NCBI RefSeq assembly: GCF_902784195.1
Contig: NZ_CACZTX010000003.1
Coordinates: 1 to 64,000 of the forward strand
Origin: an uncultured Methanobrevibacter sp.
GTDB lineage: Archaea > Methanobacteriota > Methanobacteria > Methanobacteriales > Methanobacteriaceae
Length of the DNA: 64,000 nucleotides
Direction of reading: 5' to 3'
Shown here: positions 26,106-37,050 of the stretch, one piece after another
Layout of the letters: each line of letters opens with the position of its first letter
How positions within the stretch are numbered: position 1 is the stretch's first letter
Made by a program: the position numbers and the translations under genes
Notes under the pieces: model-generated
The model's input: the letters and a program-made list of their open reading frames with translations, nothing else
Told to the model about the DNA's origin: nothing
The model's database searches: none

Positions 26106-28004
26106 TTATTTTTTCTCTTCGAATTCAGCATCAATAGTGCCGTCATCGTCATCTTGTGGGCCTGCTCCTGCGTTAGGATCAGCACCAGTTGCTCCAGCTG
26201 CACCTTGTGCTGCTTGTTGAGCTGCTGCAGCTTCTTGGTAGATTCTAGCACCGATGTCTTGAACTACTTTGGTAAGTTCATCGGTTTTCTCTTTGATTGC
26301 TACAATGTCATCTCCGCTGATTAATTCTCTAAGTTCTGCAACTAATTTTTCAATGTTGGATCTTTCGTCATCAGAGACTTTGTCTTTGATTTCTTCCTCA
26401 TTGATGGTTTTTTCTGCAGTGTAGATCATTGAGTCCGCATTGTTTCTAACTTCAATTTCCTCTTGTTTCTTCTTGTCTGCTTCAGCGTTCATTTCAGCTT
26501 CTTTAACTGCTTTTTCGATTTCTTCATCAGTCAATTTGGTAGAAGAAGTGATGGTAATGGATTGTTCCTTACCGGTTCCTTTGTCTTGTGCGGTAACATT
26601 GATAATACCATTTGCATCGATATCGAAGGTTACTTCAATTTGAGGCATTCCTCTTGGTGCAGGAGGTATTCCTACTAATTGGAATCTTCCAAGAGTGGTG
26701 TTGTCTGCTGCCATTTTTCTTTCTCCTTGAACTACGTGAATGTCTACAGAAGGTTGGTTGTCAGCTGCAGTTGAGAAGATTTGAGATTTTTTAGCAGGAA
26801 TTGTAGTGTTTCTTTCAATAAGGGTAGTTGATACTCCACCTAAGGTTTCAATACCTAAGGATAATGGGGTAACGTCTAAGAGAACTAAGTCTTTAATTTC
26901 TCCAGCGAGTACTCCACCTTGGATAGCTGCACCCATTGCTACACATTCCATTGGGTCAATTCCTCTTTCTACAGGTTTGCCAATGAAGTTTTCCACGAAT
27001 TTTTGTACGATTGGCATTCTGGTAGGTCCACCAACAAGGATGATTTTGTCAATGTCATTTTTGGTCATTTTTGCATCATCTAATGCTTGTTTGATAGGTT
27101 GACCACATTTGTTTACGATAGGATCTACTAATTCTTCTAATTTTGCTCTGGTTAAATTGTTGATTAAGTTGTGAGGTTTACCGTCAGCACCCATGCAAAT
27201 GAATGGTAAGTTTACTTCACTTGTTAAGGTAGTGGACAATTCGATTTTTGCTTTTTCAGCTGCTTCTCTTAATCTTTGAACTGCTTGGTCATCGTTCATT
27301 AAGTCAATTCCGGTTTCAGCTTTGAATTCACTTGCTAAGTAGTTCATTAAAGCATTGTCCATGTCGGTACCACCGAGTTGGGTGTCCCCACTAGTGGATT
27401 GTACTTCAAATACTCCTCCACCAAATTCCATAATGGTTACGTCTAAGGTACCTCCACCTAAATCGAATACTAAAATGTTAACGTCATCATCGTCATCTTG
27501 CTTGTCGATACCATAAGCTAAACTTGCTGCAGTTGGTTCGTTTACAAGTCTTACTACATCAAGACCTGCAATGGTTCCTGCGTCTTTGGTTGCAGTTCTT
27601 TGGTTGTCGTCAAAGTAAGCAGGTACGGTAATAACTGCCTTTTCAATAGGTTCTCCTAAGAAGGATTCTGCATCTTTTTTAATCTTTTGCAAGATTTTTG
27701 CAGAGATTTCTTGTGGAGTGTATTGTTTGCCTTGGATAGTTACTTTGTAATCGGTACCCATTTTTCTTTTGATTGCACTGATGGTGTTTTCTGGGTTAGT
27801 TACAGCTTGTCTTCTTGCTGGTTCACCAACTAATTGTTGACCGTCTTCAGTGAATGCAACATAACTTGGGAATGCTTTACCGTATTGGCTTGCACCTTCT
27901 GCACTTGGAATAACGGTAGGTTTACCACCGACGAGTACAGATGCTGCAGAGTTACTAGTACCTAAGTCAATTCCAATAATTTTTTCTTTTTTAGTATCAG
28001 ACAT
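26106..28004 (-). CDS. dnaK: Chaperone protein DnaK (Hsp70)
   Basis: ATP-driven protein-folding chaperone. GGTGA lies 5 nt before ATG 28004; the GTG at 28013 overlaps that RBS and is rejected. The 632-residue product has the N-terminal ATPase signatures [24 protein letters not shown] and [12 protein letters not shown], the interdomain segment [15 protein letters not shown], the substrate-binding domain and a Gln/Ala/Gly-rich C-terminal lid ending in an acidic tail ([15 protein letters not shown]). It lies between grpE (191 nt upstream) and dnaJ on the same strand. Strong codon bias is consistent with high expression. Confidence 0.97.
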   Translation of the reverse strand: MSDTKKEKIIGIDLGTSNSAASVLVGGKPTVIPSAEGASQYGKAFPSYVAFTEDGQQLVGEPARRQAVTNPENTISAIKRKMGTDYKVTIQGKQYTPQEISAKILQKIKKDAESFLGEPIEKAVITVPAYFDDNQRTATKDAGTIAGLDVVRLVNEPTAASLAYGIDKQDDDDDVNILVFDLGGGTLDVTIMEFGGGVFEVQSTSGDTQLGGTDMDNALMNYLASEFKAETGIDLMNDDQAVQRLREAAEKAKIELSTTLTSEVNLPFICMGADGKPHNLINNLTRAKLEELVDPIVNKCGQPIKQALDDAKMTKNDIDKIILVGGPTRMPIVQKFVENFIGKPVERGIDPMECVAMGAAIQGGVLAGEIKDLVLLDVTPLSLGIETLGGVSTTLIERNTTIPAKKSQIFSTAADNQPSVDIHVVQGERKMAADNTTLGRFQLVGIPPAPRGMPQIEVTFDIDANGIINVTAQDKGTGKEQSITITSSTKLTDEEIEKAVKEAEMNAEADKKKQEEIEVRNNADSMIYTAEKTINEEEIKDKVSDDERSNIEKLVAELRELISGDDIVAIKEKTDELTKVVQDIGARIYQEAAAAQQAAQGAAGATGADPNAGAGPQDDDDGTIDAEFEEKK

Positions 28005-28196
28005 AGTTTTCACCTTTACATTTTGTTTTTTAATAAAAGTTATTTTGATTTTTTTTAATTTTCAAATATTTCAATCGTTTAAGATATTTTTAAGTTTTTA
28101 AAATATTTGATAATAAAAATTATTTTAATTTTTATTTTTTTAAAATAATTTATAAATATGAATTTTAATTTTTATAATAATTTTTTATCATTGTTT

Positions 28197-28832
28197 TTAT
28201 TCTTCTTTTTTAGCTTTTTTGCAAACTCTTACTTTAGAGTATTTGATTACCTTATCCTTTAAGGTGTATCCTTTCATAAGTTCATCAACGATTTCGTTGT
28301 TTTCATGATCTGGACTGTCTACAGTAAGCAAAGCTTCATGCTTGAATGGGTCGAACTTTTCTCCTACTGCAGGAATCTCTTCAACACCCTCTTTTTCTAA
28401 AGCATTTTTCATTTTGGAATAAATTAATTCTAAACCTTCTCTAAGTTCCTCTTCATTGCTTGAGTTTTCAAGAGCCCTTTCCATATCTTCATAGATATCA
28501 AGGAATTTAACAATAAGGCCTTCATTTGCATATCTTATTAAGTCCTGTTTTTGTTTTTCTCCTTGTTTTCTAAAGTTATCAAAGTCTGCTTGAAGTCTTT
28601 GAATATGGGATTTTAGCTCTATGATTTCTTCATCTTTCCTCTCAAGGTCTTTGTTTAATTTATCTAATTCGCCGTCTTCACTTTCATCATCTTTTGATGG
28701 TTTTTCTTTGCCATCTTCTTGTGAAGACTCATCTTTAGATTCAGAAGGGCTTTCTTCTTTATCCTGAAGTTTGGATTGATCTTCCTCATCAATTTCTTCT
28801 TCAGTTTTTTTAGTTTCATTTTTCTTAGCCAT
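28197..28832 (-). CDS. grpE: Nucleotide exchange factor GrpE
   Basis: Releases ADP from DnaK. The 211-residue protein begins with about 55 residues of highly charged low-complexity sequence (Glu/Asp/Lys/Ser), then a coiled coil ([20 protein letters not shown]) and the core with [21 protein letters not shown] and a beta-domain containing [14 protein letters not shown] and the terminal [17 protein letters not shown] lies 4 nt before the ATG. It is first in the heat-shock gene group and divergent from an ArsR-type regulator across 638 bases. Confidence 0.95.
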   Translation of the reverse strand: MAKKNETKKTEEEIDEEDQSKLQDKEESPSESKDESSQEDGKEKPSKDDESEDGELDKLNKDLERKDEEIIELKSHIQRLQADFDNFRKQGEKQKQDLIRYANEGLIVKFLDIYEDMERALENSSNEEELREGLELIYSKMKNALEKEGVEEIPAVGEKFDPFKHEALLTVDSPDHENNEIVDELMKGYTLKDKVIKYSKVRVCKKAKKEE

Positions 28833-28971
28833 TTCTTCACCTTTTATGAATTTATCATAAAGTATTATAATTAGAGAAAGAGAGCGATAAGCTCCTTTAA
28901 TATTTTGACTTTAATCAAAGAATTCTAGATTTGTTTTCTATCATATGGGTTAATAGAAAAGTGTTTTATGA

Positions 28972-29006
28972 TTTTTAGATTTAGGGTGTGGACTTAAATC
29001 TAAAAA
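28972..29006. promoter_or_regulatory. Perfect 12-bp stem-loop upstream of grpE
   Basis: TTTTTAGATTTA (28972-28983) and TAAATCTAAAAA (28995-29006) form a perfect 12-base-pair stem with an 11-base loop, GGGTGTGGACT. It lies 140-174 bases before the grpE start, in the divergent region. The loop is G-rich against the AT background. It could act in a grpE leader RNA or be a protein-binding dyad. Confidence 0.5.
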
Positions 29007-29230
29007 AATCTTTGTTTATAGTGTGATTTTTTTAAGAGGATTTTTGAAATGTTCTTTGATTTGTGTTTATCCAGTTTGTTATTATTTGTTAGAATTTTAT
29101 AGGTTTCTTATAATAACTTTTTGAGTTTAGGCTATTTATCAAGTGAACTTTGATTTTTTGATTTGTTTAAGCTCTATTTTTAATAAATAACCATCGGATT
29201 TAGATTTTATTTTGTCAATTTATATTAAAG

Positions 29231-29312
29231 TAACAAAATGTTATCTTTCTCTATACTTATTATAGTAACAAAATGTTATATAAAGATTTCGGTTTTTAGT
29301 AACAAAAAGTTA
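29231..29312 (+). promoter_or_regulatory. Three evenly spaced TAAC-N5-GTTA dyads (putative operators)
   Basis: TAACAAAATGTTA occurs at 29231-29243 and 29266-29278, and TAACAAAAAGTTA at 29300-29312, each preceded by AG. The spacing is 35 and 34 bases. The second overlaps TTATATAAAG and the third abuts TTAATATAAT, both TATA-like, so a bound protein would block transcription initiation. They lie 158-240 bases before the ArsR-type gene. The rest of the 638-base divergent region (28833-29470) shows no gene. Confidence 0.65.
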
Positions 29313-29470
29313 ATATAATACTTATGTCCATATTTTAGTATAGGGAGATTAATATGAAAATATTAATTTGAATCAAGTATAGGAATATCAATATAAAGAA
29401 AATCAATTTTAAATAATATCAATTAAATTCAATATATTATTTACTTTTTTAAAATGGTGGAGGTCAAATT

Positions 29471-29980
29471 ATGGAACAAAACCAAAATCAATATGACGAT
29501 GTTGATATGGAAGCGATTCTTGATGTTATGGGATGTAAGACTAGACGTGATATCATGGATCTCTTAAGGGAAGAGCCAAGATTTGTTAGTGAAATATCTC
29601 AAGAGCTCCAAATAGGTCAGAAAGCTATCATTGAGCATTTAAGGGCTATGGAAGATGTCGGTATTTTAACATCTTCAACAAAAAAAGTGGTTAGAGGTCG
29701 TCCACGTAAGTATTATGATATGCCAAATGATGTGAATGTGCATATTACAATTACTAAAAACTCATTCAATGTATCTTTTTCTGAAGATTTATTAAATCCT
29801 CATAATGATATCAAACAATTGCCTTCTGGTGATGAGTGGTCTAAATTATTGGATATTGAAAAGAGAATAGATCAAGGTCATACAGAAGCTATTGAAGAAT
29901 TGAAAGCTCAAATACGTTTATATGACAACTTGAAAGAAAGAGCAGAATACATTTTAGAAAGAACTTATAATAGATATTAG
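29471..29980 (+). CDS. ArsR-type winged-helix transcriptional regulator
   Basis: Predicted DNA-binding regulator of 169 residues. An N-terminal winged helix-turn-helix (about residues 13-75) is clear: MGCKTRRDIMDLL, then FVSEISQELQIGQKAIIEHLRAMEDVGIL, then the wing RGRPRKYY. The C-terminal part (about 125-165) looks helical and may dimerise. A strong GGTGGAGG RBS precedes the ATG. It is divergent from grpE-dnaK, and its own promoter carries three near-identical dyads, so autoregulation is likely. By position it could be a heat-shock regulator of the Phr/HSR1 kind. That role is inference. Confidence 0.8.
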   Translation: MEQNQNQYDDVDMEAILDVMGCKTRRDIMDLLREEPRFVSEISQELQIGQKAIIEHLRAMEDVGILTSSTKKVVRGRPRKYYDMPNDVNVHITITKNSFNVSFSEDLLNPHNDIKQLPSGDEWSKLLDIEKRIDQGHTEAIEELKAQIRLYDNLKERAEYILERTYNRY

Positions 29981-30206
29981 ATATTAAAAAAATATATTAT
30001 ATAATTATTTTTATTATATAATTATTTTATGAAGAATATTAATAATATAATATTGTTATCTTTTTATTCTCTTTCCATTTTTCTTTCACTTTTTTTATAA
30101 AAAAATAGATTTAATAATAAATAATAGATTTAATAATAAAAAATAGAATTATAAATAATAATAATATTATTATAATTTATTTTATCTTATTTTCATCAGC
30201 TTATTT

Positions 30207-32603
30207 TCAAAGATTCTTTAAGTTTACTCCTGCAACTATCGCTTGTCCTAGTGATACTGATCCGTCTCCAGGACAAGAGTTGATGTGTTGAACAAATTCA
30301 AATCCTTCTTTTTCCACATATTCTTTAATATGTGCTGTTATTGCTTCGTTATAGAACACTCCACCAGTTGCACCAATTGTTTTGATTCCCTTTTCCTTAG
30401 CTGATTCTACAGCAAGCTTTGCAAGTCCAATGCTAACAGCCTTTTGCCCTGCAACAGCTATCTTATTAAGGTTTTCTCCCTCTTCAATCTTGTCTACAAC
30501 ATATCTCATTATTGCTGTAGTGTCAAGAATCATTCTTTTTCCATTTTCATCTTTGTATTCCTTGATGATTATTGGGAAATCTTCTAAAGTATCCTCTTCA
30601 TTGTAATCATATGCATATGATTCCAATTTCATTGAAGCTTCACCTTCATAGCTACGTTTATCACATATATGGAGTGCAGTAGAAACAGAATCAAGAACTC
30701 TTCCGGTACTTGTATTAATTCCAACATTGAGATTGGTTTCCAATTGCCTGAACAAGCTTTTTATTTCAATTGCCCCATGCTGGAATGAGTCTATGTAATT
30801 AATGTTCAATAGTTCATTTACATATTCTTCAGTGTACTTTTCACTTTCGTAGTCACTGTTAGGATTAGACAATATGGCAGCCATCATTCTCACAGGATAT
30901 TTGGTACATAAGTCTCCACCAGGCATCTTCTGAGGCATTAGGGAAGCTGTTCTTTCATATTCCTTAATGTTTGTGTATAATATTTCCCCTCCCCATGAGT
31001 TGCCGTCTCCACCATATCCTACTCCATCAGCAGCTATGATAATCATTTCATTGTTTTGGCCATTTGTGTAATGGTCATTCAACAGTGAAATTCCATGAGC
31101 ATGATGGTGTTGAACTGGTATCAATGGGCAATTGTATTCCTCAGCATATTCCTTTGCAAGTTTTGTTGTGAAGAATTGTGGATGCAAATCGCATGCTATT
31201 GCATCGAAACTGTCAGTTTTTGTAATCCTCATCATATGCTTGATTGCTTCTTGCAGGAATTCATAGGTTCTGTACTTGTTTGTATTTCCGATATGTTGTG
31301 ATACATATGCTTTTGAATTCTTAAGGATTGTAAATGTAACATCAAGTTCCGGTCCAAGTGCAAGAATGTTGAGATTGTCGAATTCAGGATTAAGATTGGT
31401 GTATTTTCCTTTTAAGTCATAAGGCTCTGGAGTGTATCCTCTTGATCTTCTTATGAACGCAAGCTCATTGTTTCTGAATCTTGCTACAGAATCATCGCAT
31501 CTGTTCAATATCCTTCTGTTGTGAATGAGGTAATAGTCAGCTATTGTGTCGAGGTTCTTGAGTATTTCCTCATTTGTAATCATCATTGGCTCTCCAGGAA
31601 CATTTGCTGAAGTCATTATGTAAGCTGGAGTTTCTGTATGATTGAATAGTAAATGATGCAATGGAGCATATGGCAACATCACTCCAATGTTATGCAATCC
31701 TGGTGAAACTGACTTTGCAAAATCATAGCTTTCACTCTTCTTGAGGATTACAATAGGTCTTTCTTTTGACAATAATGTTTCCTCTTCAGCATCTGATACA
31801 ATCGCATATCCTTTAACGGTTTCAATGTCTGGACTCATAACTGCAAATGCCTGATTTTCTCTTCCTAACCTTTCCCTTAGAAGGTTTACAGTGTCCTCAA
31901 GCATTACATTTGCCACTAAGTGTGTTCCTCCAATTCCCTTGATTGCAAATATCTTTCCTTCATCGAGGAGTTTTGCGGTTTCTTCCAATGGGTCTTCGCA
32001 ATCAACCTTAACTGGAGTTTGATCATCATTCTTATACAATTCCAAAGATGGTCCACAAACTTCACAACAGCTTGCTTCTGCATGGTAACGTCTGTCTAAT
32101 GGGTTTTTGTATTCCACCTCACATTCATCACATAATGGGAAGTCATCCATAGTGGTCTTATCCCTATCATATGGAACGTTTTCAATTACTGTAAAACGAG
32201 GTCCGCAATCGGTGCATGCATTGAATGGATAATTGTATCTTCTGTTGTTTGGATCGTTTATCTCTTCCAAGCACTTATCGCAGATTGCCAAATCTGGCGG
32301 AATGACGGATGTTCCAGAGAAACTGTCTGAACTTTCCTTGATTGTAAAATCAGCATATTTTTCGTCATCTGAAAGCTCTTCAGTTTCCAGATTGTTTATT
32401 TTAGCTATTGGCGGAAGCTCATTTTGAAGTTTGAATATGAAATCAGCTATTTTATCATCTGAACCTTGGATGATTATCTCAACTACATTTCCCAAGTTTC
32501 TGACATAACCTGCCAGTTCCAATTCAGTAGCTATCCTATATACGAAGGGTCTGAATCCTACTCCTTGCACAATCCCTTCAACCAATACCTTTTCTGTTTT
32601 CAT
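30207..32603 (-). CDS. hypF: Carbamoyltransferase HypF ([NiFe]-hydrogenase maturation)
   Basis: Makes the thiocarboxamide on HypE that becomes the CN ligands of [NiFe]-hydrogenases such as Ehb. The product is 798 residues. In order: an acylphosphatase domain ([16 protein letters not shown]), two zinc-finger halves (CDKCLEEI...CTDCGPRF and CDECEVEY...CCEVCGP), a YrdC-like domain ([11 protein letters not shown]), and a Kae1-like carbamoyltransferase domain with VQHHHAHG and late [10 protein letters not shown]. The start is uncertain: ATG 32603 has GGTGA only 2 nt away and ATG 32612 has no RBS. Tandem 25-base repeats lie upstream, and larB diverges from it. Confidence 0.95.
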   Translation of the reverse strand: MKTEKVLVEGIVQGVGFRPFVYRIATELELAGYVRNLGNVVEIIIQGSDDKIADFIFKLQNELPPIAKINNLETEELSDDEKYADFTIKESSDSFSGTSVIPPDLAICDKCLEEINDPNNRRYNYPFNACTDCGPRFTVIENVPYDRDKTTMDDFPLCDECEVEYKNPLDRRYHAEASCCEVCGPSLELYKNDDQTPVKVDCEDPLEETAKLLDEGKIFAIKGIGGTHLVANVMLEDTVNLLRERLGRENQAFAVMSPDIETVKGYAIVSDAEEETLLSKERPIVILKKSESYDFAKSVSPGLHNIGVMLPYAPLHHLLFNHTETPAYIMTSANVPGEPMMITNEEILKNLDTIADYYLIHNRRILNRCDDSVARFRNNELAFIRRSRGYTPEPYDLKGKYTNLNPEFDNLNILALGPELDVTFTILKNSKAYVSQHIGNTNKYRTYEFLQEAIKHMMRITKTDSFDAIACDLHPQFFTTKLAKEYAEEYNCPLIPVQHHHAHGISLLNDHYTNGQNNEMIIIAADGVGYGGDGNSWGGEILYTNIKEYERTASLMPQKMPGGDLCTKYPVRMMAAILSNPNSDYESEKYTEEYVNELLNINYIDSFQHGAIEIKSLFRQLETNLNVGINTSTGRVLDSVSTALHICDKRSYEGEASMKLESYAYDYNEEDTLEDFPIIIKEYKDENGKRMILDTTAIMRYVVDKIEEGENLNKIAVAGQKAVSIGLAKLAVESAKEKGIKTIGATGGVFYNEAITAHIKEYVEKEGFEFVQHINSCPGDGSVSLGQAIVAGVNLKNL

Positions 32604-32643
32604 GGTCACCATCTAAAATAAAATCATAAATAAAAATTAATAA

Positions 32644-32712
32644 TCATAAAAAATATCATAATTAATATTCATAAAAAATATCATAATTAATATTCATAAA
32701 AAATATCATAAT
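32644..32712. repeat. 25-bp tandem repeat, nearly three copies
   Basis: The unit beginning TCATAAAAAATATCATAAT starts at 32644, 32669 and 32694, an exact 25-base period; the third copy is 19 bases. It fills the divergent promoter region between hypF and larB. Each unit holds an ATGATATTTTTTATGA-like imperfect dyad, so it may be either a slippage product or an array of binding sites. Confidence 0.75.
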
Positions 32713-32842
32713 AAATAATCAATATAATAATTATATATTATAGTAATTATAAATCTTTTTAATATAATATTTTCGATTGAGATTAAGATTTAATAAAATT
32801 TTAAAAATCTATTTCAATAAATTTTATAATGTTTGTGATAAA

Positions 32843-33673
32843 ATGAAGGAAATTCTTAAAAGTCTTGCTGAAGGTAAAATTTCAATTGAAGAATGTGATA
32901 CTCTTTTAAAGGCTGAAAGCATTCGCCAATTAGATGATGTGGCTCAAATTGATACTTCTAGAATGGATAGGACCGGTTTTCCAGAAGCTATTTTGGCAGA
33001 TAGTAAGGATTATGATGATTTGCTAACCATCATTAAAAGATTTTTTGAAAAACAGGAATCTGATAGTGATTCAATTGAATTGAAAAACAATATTATCATT
33101 ACAAGATTATCTAAAGAAAGGTATGAATCATTGGAAAAGGATTTGGATTATCTTTTTGAAAAGGGAATTAAGTTTGATTACAATAAGAGAGCTAAAATTC
33201 TGATAATCTATAAGGATTCTTTAGTTGACTTCAATCCGGAATATGGCAAGGTAGGGCTTTTGACTGCAGGAACCTCTGACATTCCAATCGCTGAGGAAGC
33301 AAAGGTTATTGTTGAACAGGGAGGATGTGAAGTCATTAGTTCCTATGATATCGGTGTTGCAGGGATTCATAGGTTATTCCCACAGATTGCACATATGGTT
33401 GAAGAGGATGTCTGTGCATTCATTGTTTGTGCAGGAATGGAAGGGGCATTGCCTTCTGTAGTTGCAGGATTGGTGGATGTTCCAGTCATTGCGGTTCCAA
33501 CATCTGTAGGTTATGGAATCGGTGCAGATGGAAAGGCGGCATTGTATTCAATGTTGCAGTCTTGTGCTCCCGGATTGTCAGTTGTCAATATTGACAATGG
33601 GTTCGGTGCAGGAGTTTGTGCTTTGACCATTGCTAAGAATATTGCTAAAAAGGTAAGAATGTCTAAAGAATAG
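32843..33673 (+). CDS. larB: LarB, nickel-pincer cofactor biosynthesis (PurE-like)
   Basis: Carboxylates and hydrolyses nicotinic acid adenine dinucleotide in synthesis of the nickel-pincer nucleotide. ATG 32843 is supported by GTGAT 4 nt upstream; the frame extends 66 nt further without an RBS. The 276-residue product has a helical N-terminal part ([12 protein letters not shown]) and a C-terminal PurE-like domain: [42 protein letters not shown] and [12 protein letters not shown]. larC and larE are not in the window. Divergence from hypF suggests shared control of two nickel-related maturation genes. Confidence 0.88.
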   Translation: MKEILKSLAEGKISIEECDTLLKAESIRQLDDVAQIDTSRMDRTGFPEAILADSKDYDDLLTIIKRFFEKQESDSDSIELKNNIIITRLSKERYESLEKDLDYLFEKGIKFDYNKRAKILIIYKDSLVDFNPEYGKVGLLTAGTSDIPIAEEAKVIVEQGGCEVISSYDIGVAGIHRLFPQIAHMVEEDVCAFIVCAGMEGALPSVVAGLVDVPVIAVPTSVGYGIGADGKAALYSMLQSCAPGLSVVNIDNGFGAGVCALTIAKNIAKKVRMSKE

Positions 33674-33791
33674 GTATTTTTATTTTATATTACTTTATAT
33701 TATTTTATATTATTTTTTATCAATTTTGATTATTTTCAATTGTATTATTTTAATATTTTAATTAAATTAATTTTTTATATTGGTGTTTATA

Positions 33792-34424
33792 TTGATTTTT
33801 AGAGATTTCAATCCGGAAATTCATGATGTTTATAAAGTGGCTGAATTAATCTATGATGTTGATTATAGAACATTCAAGCATGTTTTCAAATCAAAGGAAG
33901 AAGGTGTGGAAGCCATTAAAAACAGATTGCTTTTGATTGATTTTGCAAAAGATGCTGAAGCGGATGAAAATGATTTGTTCTATGTCTTCTTTGATGATGA
34001 AGACACAGAGGAAAAGGAAATTATTGGAATGTTCAATGGTGGGAAAGGAGTTCAGCATTCTCTTTTCGGAGATATAAAAAATCAATTCAAAACTCTTAAG
34101 TTTTCTGAAGCATTAGGTCTTTCCAAAGTATCTTTCATGGATAATTTCGTTTTGGTTGATGTTGAGGATGATGACTTCTACATTTGTGAATTGGCCATTT
34201 GCTCTAATCAAAGGGGAAAAGGTTATGGGACAGAAGCATTGGATCAATTGATTCAACTTGCAAAGGATTTGGATTGCAAAAGAGTGGTTTTGGATGCGGA
34301 CTTTAGAAATGATGGTGCATTCAGGTTATACAGTTCCAAAGGATTTAAAATATTCAATAGAAAATCATTTGGTGTTCCTGGTAAAAAAAGAGGGATGCGG
34401 AATATGGAGCTAATTCTCAAATAG
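33792..34424 (+). CDS. GNAT-family N-acetyltransferase
   Basis: Predicted acetyl-CoA-dependent acetyltransferase, about 210 residues. The C-terminal half has the acetyl-CoA loop QRGKGYGTEAL (Q/R-x-x-G-x-G/A pattern), then VVLDADFRNDGAFRLYSSKGFKI, typical of GNAT folds. The N-terminal half begins FRDFNPEIHDVYKVAELIYDVD. No ATG is available at the start; TTG 33792 is chosen because GGTG (33782-33785) lies 6 nt upstream, though TTG 33780 is possible. The substrate is unknown. It stands alone between larB and hisE. Confidence 0.78.
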   Translation: MIFRDFNPEIHDVYKVAELIYDVDYRTFKHVFKSKEEGVEAIKNRLLLIDFAKDAEADENDLFYVFFDDEDTEEKEIIGMFNGGKGVQHSLFGDIKNQFKTLKFSEALGLSKVSFMDNFVLVDVEDDDFYICELAICSNQRGKGYGTEALDQLIQLAKDLDCKRVVLDADFRNDGAFRLYSSKGFKIFNRKSFGVPGKKRGMRNMELILK

Positions 34425-34518
34425 CTATTTGGCTATTATTTTTTTATTTTTTAATTTTATTCGTAATTATTCAAACTAATTATTCTTTCATAAAAAAAGA
34501 AGATGATTATTGAAAGAA

Positions 34519-34809
34519 TTATTTTCTCCTTCTTTCAAATTCTTCTAGAATTTCATCAAATTCCACTCTTTTGTATGCTAAAAGGAGCAATGTATGAAAT
34601 ATTAAGTCAACAGATTCATAAACTAAATTCTCATCATTTTTAGAAGCGATGAGAGTTTCTCCACACTCTTCAGCTATTTTTTCAAGGATCTTGTCCTCTG
34701 CCTTTTTATCGCTGTTTTTCATAATATTGGAGGTGTATGAGTCTATTGGGTTGTCTCTACGACTTTCCAATACTTCATAAACATCTCTTAAAATCTTGTC
34801 ATCTACCAT
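34519..34809 (-). CDS. hisE: Phosphoribosyl-ATP pyrophosphatase
   Basis: Second step of histidine synthesis: hydrolysis of phosphoribosyl-ATP to phosphoribosyl-AMP. The 96-residue protein is the normal size for stand-alone HisE. The MazG-like metal-binding pattern is seen in [12 protein letters not shown] and [16 protein letters not shown] 34809 has GTGA 4 nt upstream; the TTG at 34812 is rejected. It follows the CBS-ParB gene by 19 nt on the same strand and is probably co-transcribed. No other his gene is in the window. Confidence 0.92.
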   Translation of the reverse strand: MVDDKILRDVYEVLESRRDNPIDSYTSNIMKNSDKKAEDKILEKIAEECGETLIASKNDENLVYESVDLIFHTLLLLAYKRVEFDEILEEFERRRK

Positions 34810-34828
34810 CAATTCACTTCCAATATGA

Positions 34829-35635
34829 TTAGTGTTTTTGTTGTGTATTTTTAATTGTTTCAGTTAGTGCAATCAATGGATGTTGATCGTCATCAATGAT
34901 GGTTATGTCATTAAATGAATTTAATCCTTGCTTTTCAGCGGTTTTTTCCATACCTAACTTAATGTCCTTATGAAAATCCACGACATAGGAATCAATCTTA
35001 TCCAATCCTAATTTTACAGAAGCCACTGCTCTGTGGTGTCCGTCCACTAAAATGTATCTTTCTCCACTTTTCACTACAATGGTTGGTTCAGCCAATCCTT
35101 TTTCAAGTTCATAGGTTCTTCCTTGCAATTCATCAGCGTAAACCCTATCCTGTGTAGGTCTAATTTTCTCTACAGGGACTTGCTCTCTTGTCAATGTTGT
35201 TTCAATGTCATAGAGCTTTTCCATGGTTTCCTTAAATGCATTGACTTTAGTTGGAGTTGACCTTTCAATATGTGACCTTACAATATCTGTGTTGGTCATG
35301 ATTCCTTTTACATGTCTTTCCTTATCAACGACTGGAAGTCTTGAAATACCATGTCTGAACATAACTCTTGATGCATCGTTAATATGCATATCCTCTCTTG
35401 CAACGATTACATCTGTAGACATTATTCCGCTTACTTGATCAGTTACCCAATCCTTTAGCAATAAGTCGTAAGCGGTAATTATTCCAACGATTTGTCCGCT
35501 TTCATCAACAACAGGATAACCGTCGTGCTTTGTTTGTTTCATTAATTTAATAACATCATTATTGAGAGTATCATATTTTACTGTAAATACGTCTTTTGTC
35601 ATATAGTCTCTTACTGTTGCCTTTTCTGTATCCAT
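34829..35635 (-). CDS. CBS-pair protein with ParB-like domain
   Basis: Predicted ligand-sensing protein of 268 residues. ATG 35635 follows GGAGGGTGA; a GTG at 35641 lies in the RBS. Two CBS motifs fill the N-terminal half ([15 protein letters not shown]...[16 protein letters not shown] and [13 protein letters not shown]...[16 protein letters not shown]). The C-terminal half is ParB/Srx-like ([25 protein letters not shown]). CBS pairs usually bind adenosyl nucleotides; the ParB-like fold can act as an NTPase, kinase or nuclease. The adjacent hisE handles a phosphoribosyl-adenine nucleotide, which makes a nucleotide link conceivable but unproven. Confidence 0.85.
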   Translation of the reverse strand: MDTEKATVRDYMTKDVFTVKYDTLNNDVIKLMKQTKHDGYPVVDESGQIVGIITAYDLLLKDWVTDQVSGIMSTDVIVAREDMHINDASRVMFRHGISRLPVVDKERHVKGIMTNTDIVRSHIERSTPTKVNAFKETMEKLYDIETTLTREQVPVEKIRPTQDRVYADELQGRTYELEKGLAEPTIVVKSGERYILVDGHHRAVASVKLGLDKIDSYVVDFHKDIKLGMEKTAEKQGLNSFNDITIIDDDQHPLIALTETIKNTQQKH

Positions 35636-35694
35636 ATTCACCCTCCTATATTGTAATTAAATTTTGATAATATAAAGAAAAAATTGAAGAATGT

Positions 35695-37050
35695 TTATTC
35701 TTCAAGCAATTCTTTTAAGATGTTTACAGTTTCTCTTGGGTCAGCTTTTCCTTTGGTTAATCTCATTACTTGACCCATCAAGAAGTTCAATGCACCTTTT
35801 TCACCATTGTGGTAATCATCTACAGCTTTAGGGTTTTCTTCAACTGCTTGTTTAGCTGCAGCTTGAACTTCATCATCTTTAACTACACCAATCAATCCTA
35901 ACTCTTCAGCTATTTGTTTTGGAGTTTGCTTGTTGTTTGGCATTTGTTCAATGATTCTTTGACCTGCTTTGGTAGTGATTTCCTTATTCAATAGCATATT
36001 CAAGAATTCAATCAAGTCATCTGCCAAGATTCCACTTTCTGCAAAGTCAAGTTTATTGTAAGTCAATACCCTTTTAAGTTCGTCTCTCATCCATTTAGCT
36101 GCGAATTTAGGGTCAACTTCTTTAGCCACTTCTTCGTAGCATTGAGCCAAATCAAGTTCTGAGGTAAGCACTTTTGCAGATTCCTCATCGATTCCATATT
36201 CACTAACGAATCTTTTCACTTTGTTGTGTGGTGCTTCAGGCATCACATCAAGAACCTTGTTGATTTGGTCGTCACTGATTTTCATTGGTGGCAAATCAGG
36301 ATCTGGGATGAATCTGTAGTCATCTGCATTTTCCTTATCTCTCATTGAAACGGTAATCATTTGTGATTCTAAGAAAGCTCTGGTTTCCTGTTTGACTTCA
36401 CGACCTCTTTTTAAGAGGTTTTTCTGTCTGATCACTTCAAAGTTCAAAGCTTTGTATGCACCTTTAATGGAGTTGATGTTTTTCATTTCCACTCTGTTTC
36501 CACCATTGATTGAAACGTTTACATCTGCTCTCATGGTACCTTCTCCACGAGCTCCTCCACTGTATTCCAATACTCTGATAAGCTCTTTCAAGAAGTTACG
36601 TGCTTCTTCCGGTGAGTGCATATCAGGTTCAGTTACAATCTCGATAAGTGGAATTCCAGAACGGTTGAAGTCTACAATACCTCTATCCGGTTTGTATTGT
36701 CCAGGATCCTCTTCCATGTGAATTTCTCTGATTCTTACACCATTCAATTCACCTTCGTAACCTATAGGAACAGAAGTTTTCTGATATCCGCAAGGCAAGT
36801 CAGGATAATCGTAGTGTTTTCTCATGAAATAAGTAAAGTTTTTATCAATTTTACAGTTAAGCATCAATGAAATCATTAAAGCGTTTTCAATTGCTTTTTC
36901 ATTGGTTGGAAATGGTTTAGCACCTGGTTGGTTTAAACATACTGGGCAAACGTTGGTGTTTGCTGGTGCTTCTTGATAGTTTGTTGGACAGTTACAGAAT
37001 AACTTTGAATCGGTTTCAAGTTGTACGTGAATCTCAAGTCCACACATCAT
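35695..37050 (-). CDS. gatB: Aspartyl/glutamyl-tRNA amidotransferase subunit B
   Basis: Subunit of GatCAB that amidates Asp-tRNA(Asn), and Glu-tRNA(Gln) in some organisms. The product is about 451 residues. The opening CGLEIHVQLETDSKLFCNC with CPVCLNQPGAKP is the GatB cradle with its zinc-binding cysteines; later PDLPCGYQ, RMRADVNVS-like and YRFIPDPDLPP motifs fit. The YqeY-like tail ends the protein (ALNFLMGQVMRLTKGKADP). The only ATGs, at 37050 and 37047, are 16 or more bases after GGAGGG, with in-frame ATT and ATA between, so the true start may be a few residues upstream. Confidence 0.95.
   Translation of the reverse strand: MMCGLEIHVQLETDSKLFCNCPTNYQEAPANTNVCPVCLNQPGAKPFPTNEKAIENALMISLMLNCKIDKNFTYFMRKHYDYPDLPCGYQKTSVPIGYEGELNGVRIREIHMEEDPGQYKPDRGIVDFNRSGIPLIEIVTEPDMHSPEEARNFLKELIRVLEYSGGARGEGTMRADVNVSINGGNRVEMKNINSIKGAYKALNFEVIRQKNLLKRGREVKQETRAFLESQMITVSMRDKENADDYRFIPDPDLPPMKISDDQINKVLDVMPEAPHNKVKRFVSEYGIDEESAKVLTSELDLAQCYEEVAKEVDPKFAAKWMRDELKRVLTYNKLDFAESGILADDLIEFLNMLLNKEITTKAGQRIIEQMPNNKQTPKQIAEELGLIGVVKDDEVQAAAKQAVEENPKAVDDYHNGEKGALNFLMGQVMRLTKGKADPRETVNILKELLEE

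Noticed and set aside
26440-27102. Several plus-strand frames opposite dnaK
   Set aside because: They are shadows of a strongly codon-biased gene; their sequences resemble no family.
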